The notes under the pieces: model-generated
The model's database searches: none
Told to the model about the DNA's origin: nothing
Seen by the model: the letters and a program-made list of their open reading frames with translations, nothing else
Source of the DNA: Tetracladium setigerum
Taxonomy: Eukaryota; Ascomycota; Leotiomycetes; Helotiales
Direction: 5' to 3'
Assembly (NCBI GenBank): GCA_031472005.1
Contig: PZJY01000011.1
Coordinates: 2,170,001-2,234,000 of the forward strand
DNA: 64,000 nucleotides
Part shown: one piece after another, positions 1 to 11,339 of the stretch
Layout of the letters: the number at the start of each line of letters is the position of its first letter
Numbering within the stretch: position 1 is the stretch's first letter
Program-made: the position numbers and the translations under genes

Positions 1-685
1 GTATCATACAATCACCAAGCGAAGACTTCAGCCGGGCGAGGAGTTACCTGATTCGGAAGATGAGAAAGACGAGTCTTGGTTCGAGCAAAAGCGACGAGAC
101 ATGATCAATGATTTTGAGGATATTGATGTCGATCCGTCTGAGAAGGAGTATTTGAATACCTGGAATCGATTCGCCTCCAAAACCCATACGATTGACGTGT
201 TAATCCCAGATACTGTTGATGCGTTTGTCAAGACACACAAGAAGTGGCTGGCACAGCCAACCCGAACTCAGAGATTCATGGGTCATATGAGCGTCCTTAT
301 TCTGCAGGGTTTGGTGAAGGAGAACCTTGTGAGCAAATGGAGGCGTATCATTCAAGAGGCGAAGGATGAAGTCCCAGATCTCAATGCCGATGAAATGGTA
401 GAGACCGACCCACCAGAGATAAAACATCGAGGGATGGCTGATTGCATTTGTCTTGAGCACGCGCCTCTCGAAAATAGGGTGGTTTGTATAGGAGCAGTAA
501 GTTCCTTTTCCACCCCAGCGAGCCGTGCGAGTATATCAGTAACTAATAACCTCCAGACATGCCAAGGCCGTATGTTCCACCGAGAATGCGCTTTAAAGCT
601 GGGTGTTCCTTCGGCTCCGAGAGGTAGATGGATGTGCGATAAGTGCATCGAACAAGGTGCGGAGAGTCTCCTGGCTTGGCCTTAG
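1..685 (+). CDS. suz12: SUZ12-type Polycomb (PRC2) subunit, C-terminal part
   Basis: Partial gene entering from the left edge; the frame is open from base 2. Exons are <1-496 and 557-685, separated by a 60-bp intron with GTAAGT donor and ACTAATAAC branch site. The visible protein starts with an acidic stretch (DSEDEKDESW) followed by DVDPSEKEYLNTWNRF, the pattern of the VEFS box of Su(z)12-family proteins, which contacts the E(z) methyltransferase in PRC2. The helical part of the VEFS box continues to about base 330. It is followed by a Cys/His finger (CICLEH, CQGRMFHREC, WMCDKC) that looks like a PHD finger and spans the intron. The protein ends LLAWP. From family knowledge, PRC2 deposits H3K27 methylation in the nucleus. 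The start and the N-terminal zinc finger lie outside the window. The VEFS assignment is firm; the PHD label rests on Cys spacing only. Confidence 0.85.
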   Translation, partial: YHTITKRRLQPGEELPDSEDEKDESWFEQKRRDMINDFEDIDVDPSEKEYLNTWNRFASKTHTIDVLIPDTVDAFVKTHKKWLAQPTRTQRFMGHMSVLILQGLVKENLVSKWRRIIQEAKDEVPDLNADEMVETDPPEIKHRGMADCICLEHAPLENRVVCIGAVSSFSTPASRASISVTNNLQTCQGRMFHRECALKLGVPSAPRGRWMCDKCIEQGAESLLAWP

Positions 686-2065
686 GGCGTTGAATACATA
701 GATCCACGTGAATAAGGGATCGGATCTGGACTTTTAAGTCATCATTAGCGCGGAGTTATGGGCATTTAATATTTTACGATACACTTGGCTTCATAGGGAT
801 GGCAATACCTTCAAATCGACCAAACACACGATCACACAATTTCCCGGAAACCACCGAACCACTCATTCCCTTTTCTTGGGCAAGAGCGAAAGCAAAGAAT
901 TGCTTCCTCTGTCAATAATGCACCTGCGCATGCTATTTCAACATTCGAATGCCTCCTTTATAAGTTGAAGGCCGGCATTACATGCATCTTTGCAACACTC
1001 CACCAGGGGAGTCATCATCACTGTACATTATGTAAATTAGTAGAATATTAATGCCTCTTCCATTCATCGGAAATCCTAAAGCCTGTGTGCTAGTTTGAAC
1101 GAGGCGAGGCAGTTGATGCACGTGACAATGTTGAATGGATGAAAGGCAGAAATGGGAATGGCAGCAAGGAGGTTAGAGTCTGTTGCTGCCTACGAGATGG
1201 ATATATTGATGTGTTAATTAATGCCACAATTGAACCTGGAACAAAAACCTTTGTTCTTTGTTGCGTATGGAATACTTGATATGTATTGGCTCTGGTGAGG
1301 TCAGAATAAGATTAAGGTTGATGGAACTGGACGAAATCATAAGAGCGCCTGGACAAATCATTGTTCTTTATTTACTTTACTTAGGCAGATAGAATTAAGA
1401 AAGACTTAAATTAGTTTCGGTTAGTTTAAGTTTGTTTTAGTTAGTGCCACTTCCACTCCCACTACTAAGTACCGTCCACACAAGACTTTACCTTCTGCAC
1501 ATCTCTGTTGGCGCTGATGCTGCCAGTCACTAGCGCCGCACTAGTAACAAAGCGCCAAGACTAGCAGCCCCCAGCAACATCGATCAGCCTCTCCCGGGTC
1601 TGATGTTCCACTTGGACCTTCACCCTCCACATCAGACTGAACCTCGCGACTGAAAACAACAACAACGACAACAACATCGCCAATCCCAAATCCACGATTG
1701 AAGACGAGACGAAACTATAGAGACACTATCCGTACCATTGCACTCCCGGCCCCTTTGTCCATGATTCTGTGCGGCCCTTTGGTTGGGGGAGTCGACCCTT
1801 GATCTCTCGAACAACAATAGCTTGGTATTCGGCATTGCCAGCTCCAACTCACCTCAACTTCACCTTCATCACAATACGAAGCTTTCCCGCCATTCCCTAG
1901 CGTCGCGCACGAAGGTGTCTTGCTCGCAGATGCGAATTCCTTCTCCATCTCCCACTACTCTTTCTCTCATCGTCGCACAACGATTTGCGACAACATCCCG
2001 ATTCACAACCTTCGTTGTTCAGCGCGCGCGCGCACCACTCGCTCGATCGCGATAACCCTTCAGCA
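686..2065. other. intergenic region, SUZ12 3' flank and 5' leader of next gene
   Basis: About 1.4 kb without a credible gene. Short ORFs at 1632-2181 on both strands are low-complexity and lack splice or family support. The last 500 bases are rich in C and CAA/TCA, as expected for a fungal promoter and leader. An ATG at 1985 is in frame with the next gene's ATG at 2066. It would add 27 residues of poor composition, so I treat it as untranslated leader. Confidence 0.5.
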
Positions 2066-5000
2066 ATGTCAGATATTAGGAAGAGGAAGAGGCCAGAAAT
2101 TTCCCTGGAACCCACAGACAAGCGGATCGCACTAGCTCTTGACAAGTACCTGCCTCCGGTAAACTCTACCCTCCCCTCCATCTAGCATTCCCTGCTAACA
2201 CCCTGCTATAGATGCCCCACCTCCTCGAACTTCCCAAGCAACAACAAAACTTCTGCGAAAAGACTCGCTACGAGACAGATATCCCCCACAAGTTCAGGTT
2301 CAATTCACTCGAGTGGGAGAACATGCAGTATATGACCTTTGTCAACGTCAACAACCGAGGACTTACCACAACCCGAGGCGCTTGGGAAGACGATATGAAT
2401 GCTTGGGGCCCAGCAGCAGATGGGGCAGACGGCCGCTCGCGCAGCAGTTCTGGTACTCCCAATCCTGATGGACCAAAGAAGGCCAAGACCAGGATGTCGT
2501 TCAAGGATTACATGAAGTACAAAGAGACTGGTGTCAAGCCGCCCTCTCTACCCACCTCCGCTTCTCCGACGCCCGACATTCAGAGTGCTCCTACAGAATA
2601 CAATGGGGTCAATGCGACATCTTTGAGCACATCTTTAGCTCAAGTTCTCTCTGCGGAAGAAAAGGCAGGCAGAAAGTTTTCTGCAGACCCTGCCCGTGGT
2701 GTGTTAAAGGATGCTGAGAGGTTTGCTATACTTCCACTGGGTCGCGCATGAGCACGAAACTAACACTATATCACAGGACATCTTCGCGGCCCTCACAGGT
2801 CTCTGCTTCTCAAGATTCGGCGTCTTCGCAGGCTATCAATGGCGCAACCGGTTCCTCCGTCCAAGGAAAGTCTGATCGTATCAATGGCATTACTACGCGC
2901 TCCCCAGAGAAGCGTGCCCCTACTGCTGTCAAGGCCGATGATCGAGTTAGCATGAACGGCACTGTCACATCCTCCTTTCCAGGTAAAAATCTTCCCAATG
3001 GCAACCAGTCCGGCTCCAAGGAATCTCCAAGGACGCATGGCCATGTCGACAATTCCAGGACAAATGGCCTCACCGGTTCTGCACAGCAAAAGGCAAAACG
3101 TATCAACAATGCTGAAGCCTCTACATCACAGGACTTCCGAGATTCTACAATAAAGGAACAGGCGCGAGGTGCGACCAATGGCGCTGTAGCGTCCGGGGGT
3201 TCTTCTCGAAGTAAGGAGACTAACAAAGAGGTCACGAGACCAGCGCAACAGCCTCCTCTGCAACACGCCCTCCCGAAGAAACCAGTCAATACGGATCTCC
3301 CCAAGAGACCCACTTCACCTCGTCACTCGCATTCACAATCTTCGTCGACATCTATGAGGCGATCATCACCACCTCCAGAACATGCGCCTGCCGAAAAACG
3401 TGCCAAGCTGGACCGTCCTAATACAAGCAACCATTCTAGGGCGCCCTCTAGCTCCAACTCTATCCCTATCAATGCTCCTAGAAAGCCAGATCCATCAGGA
3501 CTTCCGGCCAAACCTAAACTGTCCGCCGATCCAACTTCCGATATATCACCTCGTCCCAATCCCGGCGCATCTTCTAAACTCGGCAACAAAGACATCCCAA
3601 AATACAATACCTTAAAAGCCAGCAACTCAAAAGCAGGTACACCAAAATCAAATACCCTAGATCTGAGATGACGAGAGATCTTCCACCCCTTCTGTCACCT
3701 CTACACAACTTTGAGAGTAGCCCCCTCTCAGAAGCACCAACTTCATCCGCCTTCTCGAACCCCTCGAAAAGTAAGAGGCCAGAAGACCAAACTTCCTCAT
3801 CCAGGAAAGCTCCCGACAAGGGTAAGGGTCCCGCTAATAGATACACTGGGCGATCACCATCTCCAATGGAAGAGGCATCATCTAGCACGAGGGTTTCACG
3901 CTCAATGCCACCACTTTTATCACCTGACCTACCGCCAGTTATCGAAGAAGCATTGGCGCAAATCAAAAAGACGAAGCCTTTCCAAACAGTAGAAGAACGT
4001 TATGAAATTGCTCGTCGGAGCGAAACAAATGGTGTTGCACGCAAGACAATCAGGGCCAAATCGTCGAAGAAGACTGTAGCTGTGCCAGAACTTGATCTTC
4101 ATGATGATTCTGAGGATGATATGGATGGTCGACTGATTGTTAAGTTGAAATTCAAAAAGAATATCAGGACAGCTGTGAAACGCCTTTTGAACTCTCGACC
4201 TCAACCTGGTCGTGGATTGTCAGCTAATTCTTCAAATTCTCGAGTCTCAGCTGCTAATCTAGTTGATGACGAATCATCAGGCGAGGAGGCTCCTCTTTCA
4301 AAGCTGGTGGGCAAGAAGAAGCGTCCAGCTGAATCCCTTACATCTGAGCCTGCGCCCAAACGAGCGAAAGCAGAAACTGCTAAAGGCACAAGTAATGCAT
4401 CGTCTTCTAAGACGTCAGCTGCTCCCTCACTTGCCAGGAAATCTACACCTCTTCCGGCTGCCAGGAACGCTACTCCCATCCCAGCTGTCAAGACGACGGC
4501 GGCACCCCCACCTGCCAAAACTTCCACGCCCGTTCCATCGGCTCGCCATGATTCTCCGGCGCCATCGATGCCAAGCAACAAGAACTTGTTGGCTACCCCT
4601 AAGAAGGGAGATTCCATGAGAAGTGTTGCCATGCGCAAGGTCGACTCATCTGAAGGTTTTGCCAGAACCCCGCAACCAAATATGAACAGTACCCCAGCAT
4701 CCGCCGAGCGATCAAGAACAAGTGCGCCCTCTGAAACTCGTCCTGAAATCGAGAAGTTCCGTACTATCGGCAACAATCAGCACACTCTCGCTCTCAAGAT
4801 CAAACGCAAGATGGACGACATCCTCAAACTTAAAGTCAACCCCCGTCCTGACATTTCCGAAAAAGACCGCAAGCAAGGTCTCGCTACCGGCCTCGAATGC
4901 CTGACCGTCTGGATGAACTCGTACTTCAACCAGGACCGTGCAATCGTTATGGGAGGCCAGCCAAGACCCTGGAGATCCTGGAAGGACATTCTTGGCATTG

Positions 5001-5356
5001 CCAGATTTCTGGAACGCGACAGCGCCGATTTCCCCGTCCTGCACGCACTAGCCTGCCAACTCGGTGCCATCTGCTGTGACCAACTCGAGCGCAGCCTCAT
5101 GGACCTCAAAGACCCAAATCAGCGGATGCAGCAGTACGACACGTTGGACAAGAATAATAAAGCCAAGAATCGTCTGTGGGAAAAGGCAGAGGAGATGAAG
5201 GGTGTGTTGGAGCCATTTGGGGGAACGCAGATAATGGGGCCCTGGACGGATATCAAGCAGATCTCGACGTATACGATTGGCATCATTACAGCGTATTCGA
5301 GGAAGGAGCAGAGTGGGTGGAAGAAGGATCCGGAGTTTTCGTCGGTTTTGAATTGA
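2066..5356 (+). CDS. large nuclear low-complexity protein, AF4/FMR2-like C-terminus (tentative)
   Basis: Exons 2066-2158, 2212-2720 and 2777-5356, with introns of 53 and 56 bp bearing CTAAC branch sites. The start is ATG 2066 (MSDIRKRKRPEISLEP). The frame changes inside exon 3 near 3640. One extra A in the AAAA run at 3644-3647 joins the two frames without a stop, and no good intron does so, so I treat it as one gene of about 1060 residues. The N-terminal 170 residues are moderately ordered (LLELPKQQQNFCEKTRYE; later MSFKDYMKYKETG). The middle 650 residues are Ser/Pro/Lys-rich. The last about 190 residues are helical (ALKIKRKMDDILKLKV to ITAYSRKEQSGWKKDP). This helical block has the order of motifs of the AF4/FMR2 C-terminal homology domain: LK-x-KAD-like start, FLE-like helix, then an L-rich repeat-like helix. 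If so, it would be the fungal AFF/Ebp1-like subunit of a super elongation complex. That is inference; no family is certain. Confidence 0.6.
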
Positions 5357-6603
5357 GTCTTTGATCTCTCTATCATCACCGTGTTGCAGAATACGATACG
5401 ATACACGAAAAAGGTATATATGGGAGGAGTTGATTACCCATACATTTTTGACACGATATGAAAAAAGAAGAAGCTGGAGTTGTTTTTTTCCGGCCAGCGA
5501 TGATACCATGCGGCGTTTTTTGTTTAGTTGGGATAGGTTGGGATGGGTTGGGATGGGATGACATGGGGGGAATGGAAGGGGAAAGGAGGATATGAAAATA
5601 TCTTTTTTGAACTTGGGCATGATGAAATTAGTTGGACTGGGATGGGGTGGGCGTCTAACTTCTATTGTGTCATTTTTTGTAATTTTCTTTTTAAACGTTT
5701 GCGATCTGGGAAAGGAGGAATGCCGGCGCATTATACCCAAGAGAGAGAGAAGTACCAAAAATTCCCACGTTTTTCTTTCTTCTGAAATTTTTAACGAGTT
5801 CCCTTTTCTTTTTTGGGCTTTGTGGTGGTGGATGCCTTTTGATTGATGAGCTCTTTTTCTTTTGCCCCTATGATGTCGATAAAAGAGAGGATGGAAGGGA
5901 AGGTCAAGCACCTGGAAGCATGCAAAGTAAAAACATCATTGGGAGGGGAGGGGAGTGTTTATTGTTTTTTTTAATGTAGATTACCTACCTACCTACCTAC
6001 TTTAGCTGGCTTGGGTACATTAAGATTAGTTGGCCTTCGTTGAAGCCTACGAAAAAATTGAGAATATTATAACAAAGGAGCCGGAAAGAATGTTTCTTGG
6101 TCTGGTTATGCGTCTATTTATGTTTTGACCGTCCTTCAGTACGCGCATCATCATCATACCCCGGAGTGTTAATACGCTCCAGGGGTTCCAAACCCCAAAG
6201 AGGCAAGCGAGTCCAAATTCTTGTCGTTTGCCAATTCCTCCATATTATTGATGTACTTCTACATTCAAGCGTCATATTAGTCTTGCATCGAGTTGGTAGT
6301 CCAAGCATGGATACGTCTCCACATTGAAATGAATGCGCTCCCGAAATAATACGCACCTCCACCTGTTTGTACTCTCCCTGGTGGCGTGCATCAGATTTAC
6401 ATGGAACCAGGATGGCCAGCTTTATCAGAGATGGATCCCAGTTGCGAACTATATGTTGCAAAGGTCTGCGAGAAAAACCATGACACCCCAATTTCACTCC
6501 ATAATTGAGTGTCACAGCAATATCTCGGTTGAATGATTCTGGTCAACGGTAAGAAGGGAAGACAGCGGAGAGACATGAAATAATTTCCAACTATGTATGT
6601 ACT
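5357..6603. other. convergent intergenic region with TACC microsatellite
   Basis: The region between the 3' ends of two convergent genes. It is T/G-rich just after the stop at 5356. It contains a (TACC)n tract at about 5982-6001 and poly-T runs. The ORFs here are short, overlap one another on both strands and show no recognisable protein. Confidence 0.5.
5982..6001 (+). repeat. TACC tetranucleotide microsatellite
   Basis: Five tandem TACC-type units in the intergenic space. Tandem CCTA/TACC tracts recur elsewhere in the window near gene ends. Confidence 0.8.
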
Positions 6604-8274
6604 TCACTCTGCGATGAAGTCCTCAACCTCCACCCCCACGCTCCTGCCAATACTCCTCACTACCTCCCACGACACATTAACTCTATACTTTGAACCCCCT
6701 TCTAAAAGATCAACACCACTCCCCACATTCCCCACCTTGCCAATCAATCTCAGCGACGCCAAGGTTGATATTGCCGTCAACACATCTGCTGACCCCGCTA
6801 CCTCGTTCCTTGCTCTATCTGCCTTTCTCTTGTCCTTCCGACTTCCAGTGGAGTTATAAACATTCGACTCTTTCACCAAGGATTGAAACACAGCCAACAT
6901 TCTCTCCAACACAAATGCTTGCGGCCCCAATAGTCTTCTCGAAATCTTTCGACTTTTTGAAACGCCAGGTCGGGAAGATGTGAGCGCTGTACCGCCACCA
7001 CGTTTTCGGCGTTTGTTGGAAAGGGAAAACGATTTTGTGAAATGTGTAATATCGGTCTTGGACGGATTGTGGGAACAGAGATAACAGGAGAGAAGTAGAA
7101 GACGAGTTATAGTAGGTAGTTGCGTTGTGAGAGAGTGCGCGATTGGTTGTGATGAGATTGAAGTGGTTGCGCTTGCGATTGGTACTGTTGTGGACGAAGT
7201 TGAAGAGACGAGGAAATCAGGAATCAAAACGTTTTCATTCTGCAGAAGTGACCGATTCGCATTAACGAGTTTACTGAAGGGTGTGGCGGATAAAGAGCCA
7301 TTAAGTACAGGCTGGATGAATTTGGGCCACAGTCTAACACAAACGCTGCGGAAAGACAGAATATCCCGTCCGGAGTATTTGGATAATGTGTCATAGATTA
7401 TGGATGTGTATCTTGACCATGTTTCGGTTGTATCTTTGGAGCTGGAAGCTGGTAGAGGCGGTTGGGGTTTGTGGAGGGAGAGGATGTGGAGGAGTTCGGA
7501 CTTGGTGTAGGGGGGAAAGTGGATGTGGGGGACGCCGGGGAGGTGGAGGAAGTGTGGAGCGGGAGAGCTGAGGGTGAACAAAATGGTCAAGTTTGGTATC
7601 TGTTTGTTTAGTTATGGTTAGCAAAGTGGACATTGCATAGAAAGAATGAAAAGAGATGAAAACTTACTACCTCCCCCAACCTCGCAAGAGCAGGAACCAA
7701 AGTCTGCGGTGCATCTTCCTGGTTATCAATCCCGTCGAAAACCAACACCAGTCTTTTGTTTCCATCTGAGTTTGAGCTTAAAGCACCCCATTCCTCCTGT
7801 AACCTTTCGATATCAACCCTCAATTGTGCTAGGTTTTCACATCGTCCTAAAGTCCCTTCGTAGCCTATTGCTTTGGCGATTTCTAGCGTAGTCTGCTCAA
7901 GAAGGTGGCGGCCGGTAATACATTCTGCGGATTTGATGATAGCGTAGCGAAGGATATGATTGTGGACGGGTACCCCGTTCATGGGTTGGTCTCCATCCTC
8001 ATCTTCATCGTGAGAAGAGAGCGCATTGAGGACAGCCTGTGTCACGGATGTCTTCCCAGTTGCTTCAAGACCGTAGACGACGAGATTTCGGCAAGGGGCG
8101 CCTTGAGCCTGTGGTCCAATTAGTTAGTATGATTTTTCATGGATGTAATTATTTCGTAGGTAGACTTACGGAAAGGAGGGTTGCTAAAGCGCGGATTTGA
8201 AGCTCTCTACATGGAAGTCGGGAGGTGATTGAAGACAGCAGTAGCTCGTTTGGGAGGGAGAAGAGATTGGCCAT
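6604..8274 (-). CDS. ORC5: origin recognition complex subunit 5 (ORC5)
   Basis: Exons on the minus strand: 8274-8170, 8108-7668 and 7599-6604 (introns 61 and 68 bp, both with GTAAGT donors); 513 residues. It starts MANLFSLPNELLL. Exon 2 opens with the AAA+ Walker A region NLVVYGLEATGKTS, and the Walker B is LVLVFDGIDNQ. Exon 3 begins IPNLTILFTLSSPAP and contains GVPHIHFPPYTKSELLHIL, a stretch typical of Orc5. The C-terminal half carries the ORC5 C-terminal region (FVLERMLAVFQSL; TAISTLASLRLIGKVG; YRVNVSWEVVRSIGRS). Orc5 is a subunit of the six-protein complex that binds replication origins and loads Cdc6/MCM in the nucleus. The gene is transcribed away from the Zn2Cys6 gene at 8934 with about 660 bp between starts. 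All splice phases agree, so the model is reliable. Confidence 0.93.
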
Positions 8275-8933
8275 TGTGTAGGTGTTGGATGTCGTTATGG
8301 CAATGGAAGTTCTCGATGCTTAATTTCGGCGCGTCGACAAAATCTAGGGAGACGCGGTTGACCAATGCCAAGATATTAAAGCTGTGTTTAGAATCACGTG
8401 TTTTGAAGACGACGTCGCAGAATAGGTAGATTTTGGGTAAACCTTTTCACACTCTTAGAGTGCCCAGAAAAGTGCTTGGAAGATTTACCAAAACAAAGCA
8501 TTGAGTTTTATTTATAAATATACAGCACTGTACAAAGGAGAAAGAACTTGAATGTTCAAGCCTCACGACTGCAGCTTGAGCCGCCTATAGTATTAGGTAA
8601 TCATCCCATCCTGTCTCACCACTGCTTTACGGACGTAGAACTTCCTCCTTCACTGCACACTGTTCCTCTCAAGATCCACATACCAACACTTGTCCTCGAA
8701 GCTTAAGCGGAATCATTCTGTCTTGATTTTGGATGACTTTCGCTTCTTTTAGTGGGGTTAGCACGAACAACTCACCACCTGATACGATATAATCGAACGC
8801 GTCATACACTTTGAAGAGAGAATAGATTCCTCAATAACCAGCAATTTGGGACCATCTGACAGTTACGAAAGGACTAAATCAGAATATCACAGATTTTCAA
8901 CCAAGTCTACTTTCCCTCACAAATCTGTCGGTC
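8275..8933. promoter_or_regulatory. shared divergent upstream region ORC5 / Zn2Cys6 regulator
   Basis: Head-to-head space of 659 bp. It contains pyrimidine-rich stretches toward both starts. There are many short ORFs but none credible. No specific operator could be assigned. Confidence 0.45.
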
Positions 8934-10443
8934 ATGACAACAGTTTTCCTCACTAAAAGACCTCACAAGAAGTCAAGGGGGGTTGCAAGACTTGCAAAAC
9001 AAGAAAAGTCAAGGTATGATCATGATCTAGTTTCAATTTCAATAATACTAATGTAATCTAGTGCGATGAAGCTCAACCAAAATGTACATTTTGTGTAAAA
9101 AGACACCTTACGTGTGAATATCTCCCCCGAGGAACGCGTTCACCGCAAAGATCTCTATCACCTCAAAATCAAGAAGATACATCGTCAACTTCCTCCTCTC
9201 AATCTGGAGAACCTTCCAACATTTCTCAGCCTCTCTCACGCATCTCCACCATCGCCCGATCACCATCGGCAACTGTCCAAACAGCCACCGGTTCCCTCTC
9301 CCAATCCGACCTTCAAGCAATGCACTTTTGGTCCATCTTCACTTGCGAATCCCTCACTCCCGGTAACTACGCCTTCGAAGTTCTTCAACTCACCGTTCCT
9401 CAACTCGCTTTCGAAAATGAATACCTCCTTAACGTCATCTTGGGCATCTCCTCTCTCCACATGCAACATCTCCTCCCCACCGCCGCCAAAGAAAGACAAA
9501 AAGCAAGAGAAAGCACCATCATGTACCGCACGAAATCCTTCGCTGGCTTCCGCTCTGCCCTTTCAAAACTCGACTCTTCACAACCCACCGGTTGGGACGC
9601 TGCATTAATAACCTCAATCTTGCTCACAGTTCTTTGCGCAAAAGACTATGAGCTCGCCGACGGCGAGCTCATCATCCTTCATTGGCTAACTCTCTATCGC
9701 GGTCTTGCCTCCGTCATAGGACTGCGCGGCGCCGAAGCCGTCACGACCTCCCCCGTGTCGCCCATCTTCCGCCGCTCCATTAATCTTCTCGAAATAGATC
9801 CTCTAGTTCCGTACAACCTCCACTCCATGATCGCCACCATCCCGCCTTCTGATGCAGACTACCCCTTTCAATCCCACTACCGCAAGATCGTTAATCTCCT
9901 CGGCGTGCTCTACGCCTCCCTCCTTCAGGACGGCATCACGGTCGCCTTCCGCACGCGCGTGATCAGCTGGTGTTCACTCGCCACCCAGGAGTTTGTGAAC
10001 TTAGCGAAAGAGAAGAGACCAAGAGCGTTAGTGCTACTGGCATATTATATGATTTTTGTCAAGTGCATGAAGATGTGGTGGGTGGAAGGCATTGCAAATA
10101 AAGATATCGAGAGGATTGTGAAGATGGTGGGGGAGAATTGGCGGGAGGTGATGGATGTACCTCGACAGGCATTAGGGATAGAGGATGCGAATGACTTGAA
10201 ATTTTTACTGTTGTGGTATGCTTCCCTTCTCTCTTCCTTGGGAAAATTACATTTGCTAAAATTGTTGATTTTCGCTTTCTCAGTTCCATCGATGAAAATA
10301 TTACCGCGGTTCATAAAACATCAACAACCGATTGCGTCGACATAACAAAATACTTTATGTCACGCCGGACAATCGAGCTCGACCAATCTCCAGATCCATG
10401 TGTGCGCACCGTTCCCACCGACCAACTATTCATCAATGACTAA
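8934..10443 (+). CDS. Zn2Cys6 fungal transcription factor (frame broken in a G-run)
   Basis: Proposed exons are 8934-9013, 9062-10215 and 10284-10443, giving about 464 residues once one base is restored. The cluster is C-x2-C-x6-C-x6-C-x2-C-x6-C: GCKTCKTRKVK before intron 1, then CDEAQPKCTFCVKRHLTC after it. Splitting the cluster at this Lys/Cys junction is usual in this family. From ATG 8934 the frame reads TKRPHKKSRG, the normal lead-in to the cluster, and then loses register in the six-G run at 8977-8982. One more G restores KKSRGGCKTC. The body (AMHFWSIFTCESL; NVILGISSLHM) is the fungal-specific factor domain seen in sterol-uptake (UPC2-like) regulators. The last exon assumes a 68-bp intron with GTATGC donor; without it the protein stops at 10345. 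The target genes cannot be read from sequence. Confidence 0.82.
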
Positions 10444-11339
10444 ATGACCAACTAAATAACTATTCGACCAAGACCAAAATCGCACTCAGAAAGATCAGAT
10501 GGAAAAGATGAACTATTCGCATCCAACTCTCGGAAAATCAACCTAATCACTAAGGTCCAAGAGACAAAGAAGGCAGTTTGAAATCATCCGTGCACGCTTT
10601 CTCAAATAGAAAACCCGAAACTCAGGTGACGACAAAACCAAAACGAGAGACAAAACTTACCCCTCGGGCACGGATGGAAACATTTTCACAATTTGAAACT
10701 TGAAACAACAAATAAAAAAGTTTCCGGGGCCGGAAGAGAGAGGGGGGAAGCTTGATATAAACTGGACTTGACATTGAGAAGGCAAGAGAGTGTGTGGGAG
10801 TGGGGAGAGAGGGGGAGAGGAAGTAGAGGGGGAATATTACTAGAATATTCGGTCAGTGAAAGAAGAAAGCGCGGCGAAAGGGTGATAAGTAGGCGAAGAG
10901 AAGAAGCAGAAAGAAGATATGAAGAAAGTCAGAAAGAAAATAAAAGCCAAATACAGGAACCGAAGAACTGGGCAAGGTAGAAAGGTCAAGTCAATAACAT
11001 CAACTCCTACTTATCAACCATAAGACCATCAACCGAGCTTCATCTCGCATTCCTTTCCATCATATCATATCATATAATATCGTCTCCATCTATCCCATCC
11101 CTCTTGTCCCACCTCTATCCATCAACCAAGCAACCACATACTCCAAAACAAACAAAATAACAAGAGAACTCGCCATCATATCCATCAAACTCCTCTTAAA
11201 CTCCAGATATCCTATTGCTACATTCATTCATTTTCATACCATCGCTCCCCTTCACTTCCCTTTCTCCCCTAGTCACCTCCTCCAAAATCATCCTTCTTCC
11301 ATTCTCTCTCCACTCTTCTCGCCCTCCTTCTCTCCGTAC
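10444..11339. other. convergent intergenic region
   Basis: Roughly 900 bp between convergent 3' ends. It is A-rich at 10450-10700, then purine-rich (GAGAGG/GAAAG) at 10740-10990, then C/T-rich at 11000-11335. One ORF at 10768-10980 is purely compositional (Arg/Glu) and not credible. Confidence 0.45.

Noticed and set aside
3382..3615. Alternative-frame ORFs inside the 2066-5356 gene
   Set aside because: Shadows of the Ser/Pro/Lys-rich coding sequence. The main frame has better composition and splice support.
6114..6515. Possible tRNA-like sequence (GGGGTTTGGAACCCC hairpin) near 6175
   Set aside because: There is a short hairpin, but no acceptor stem pairing and no proper A and B boxes.
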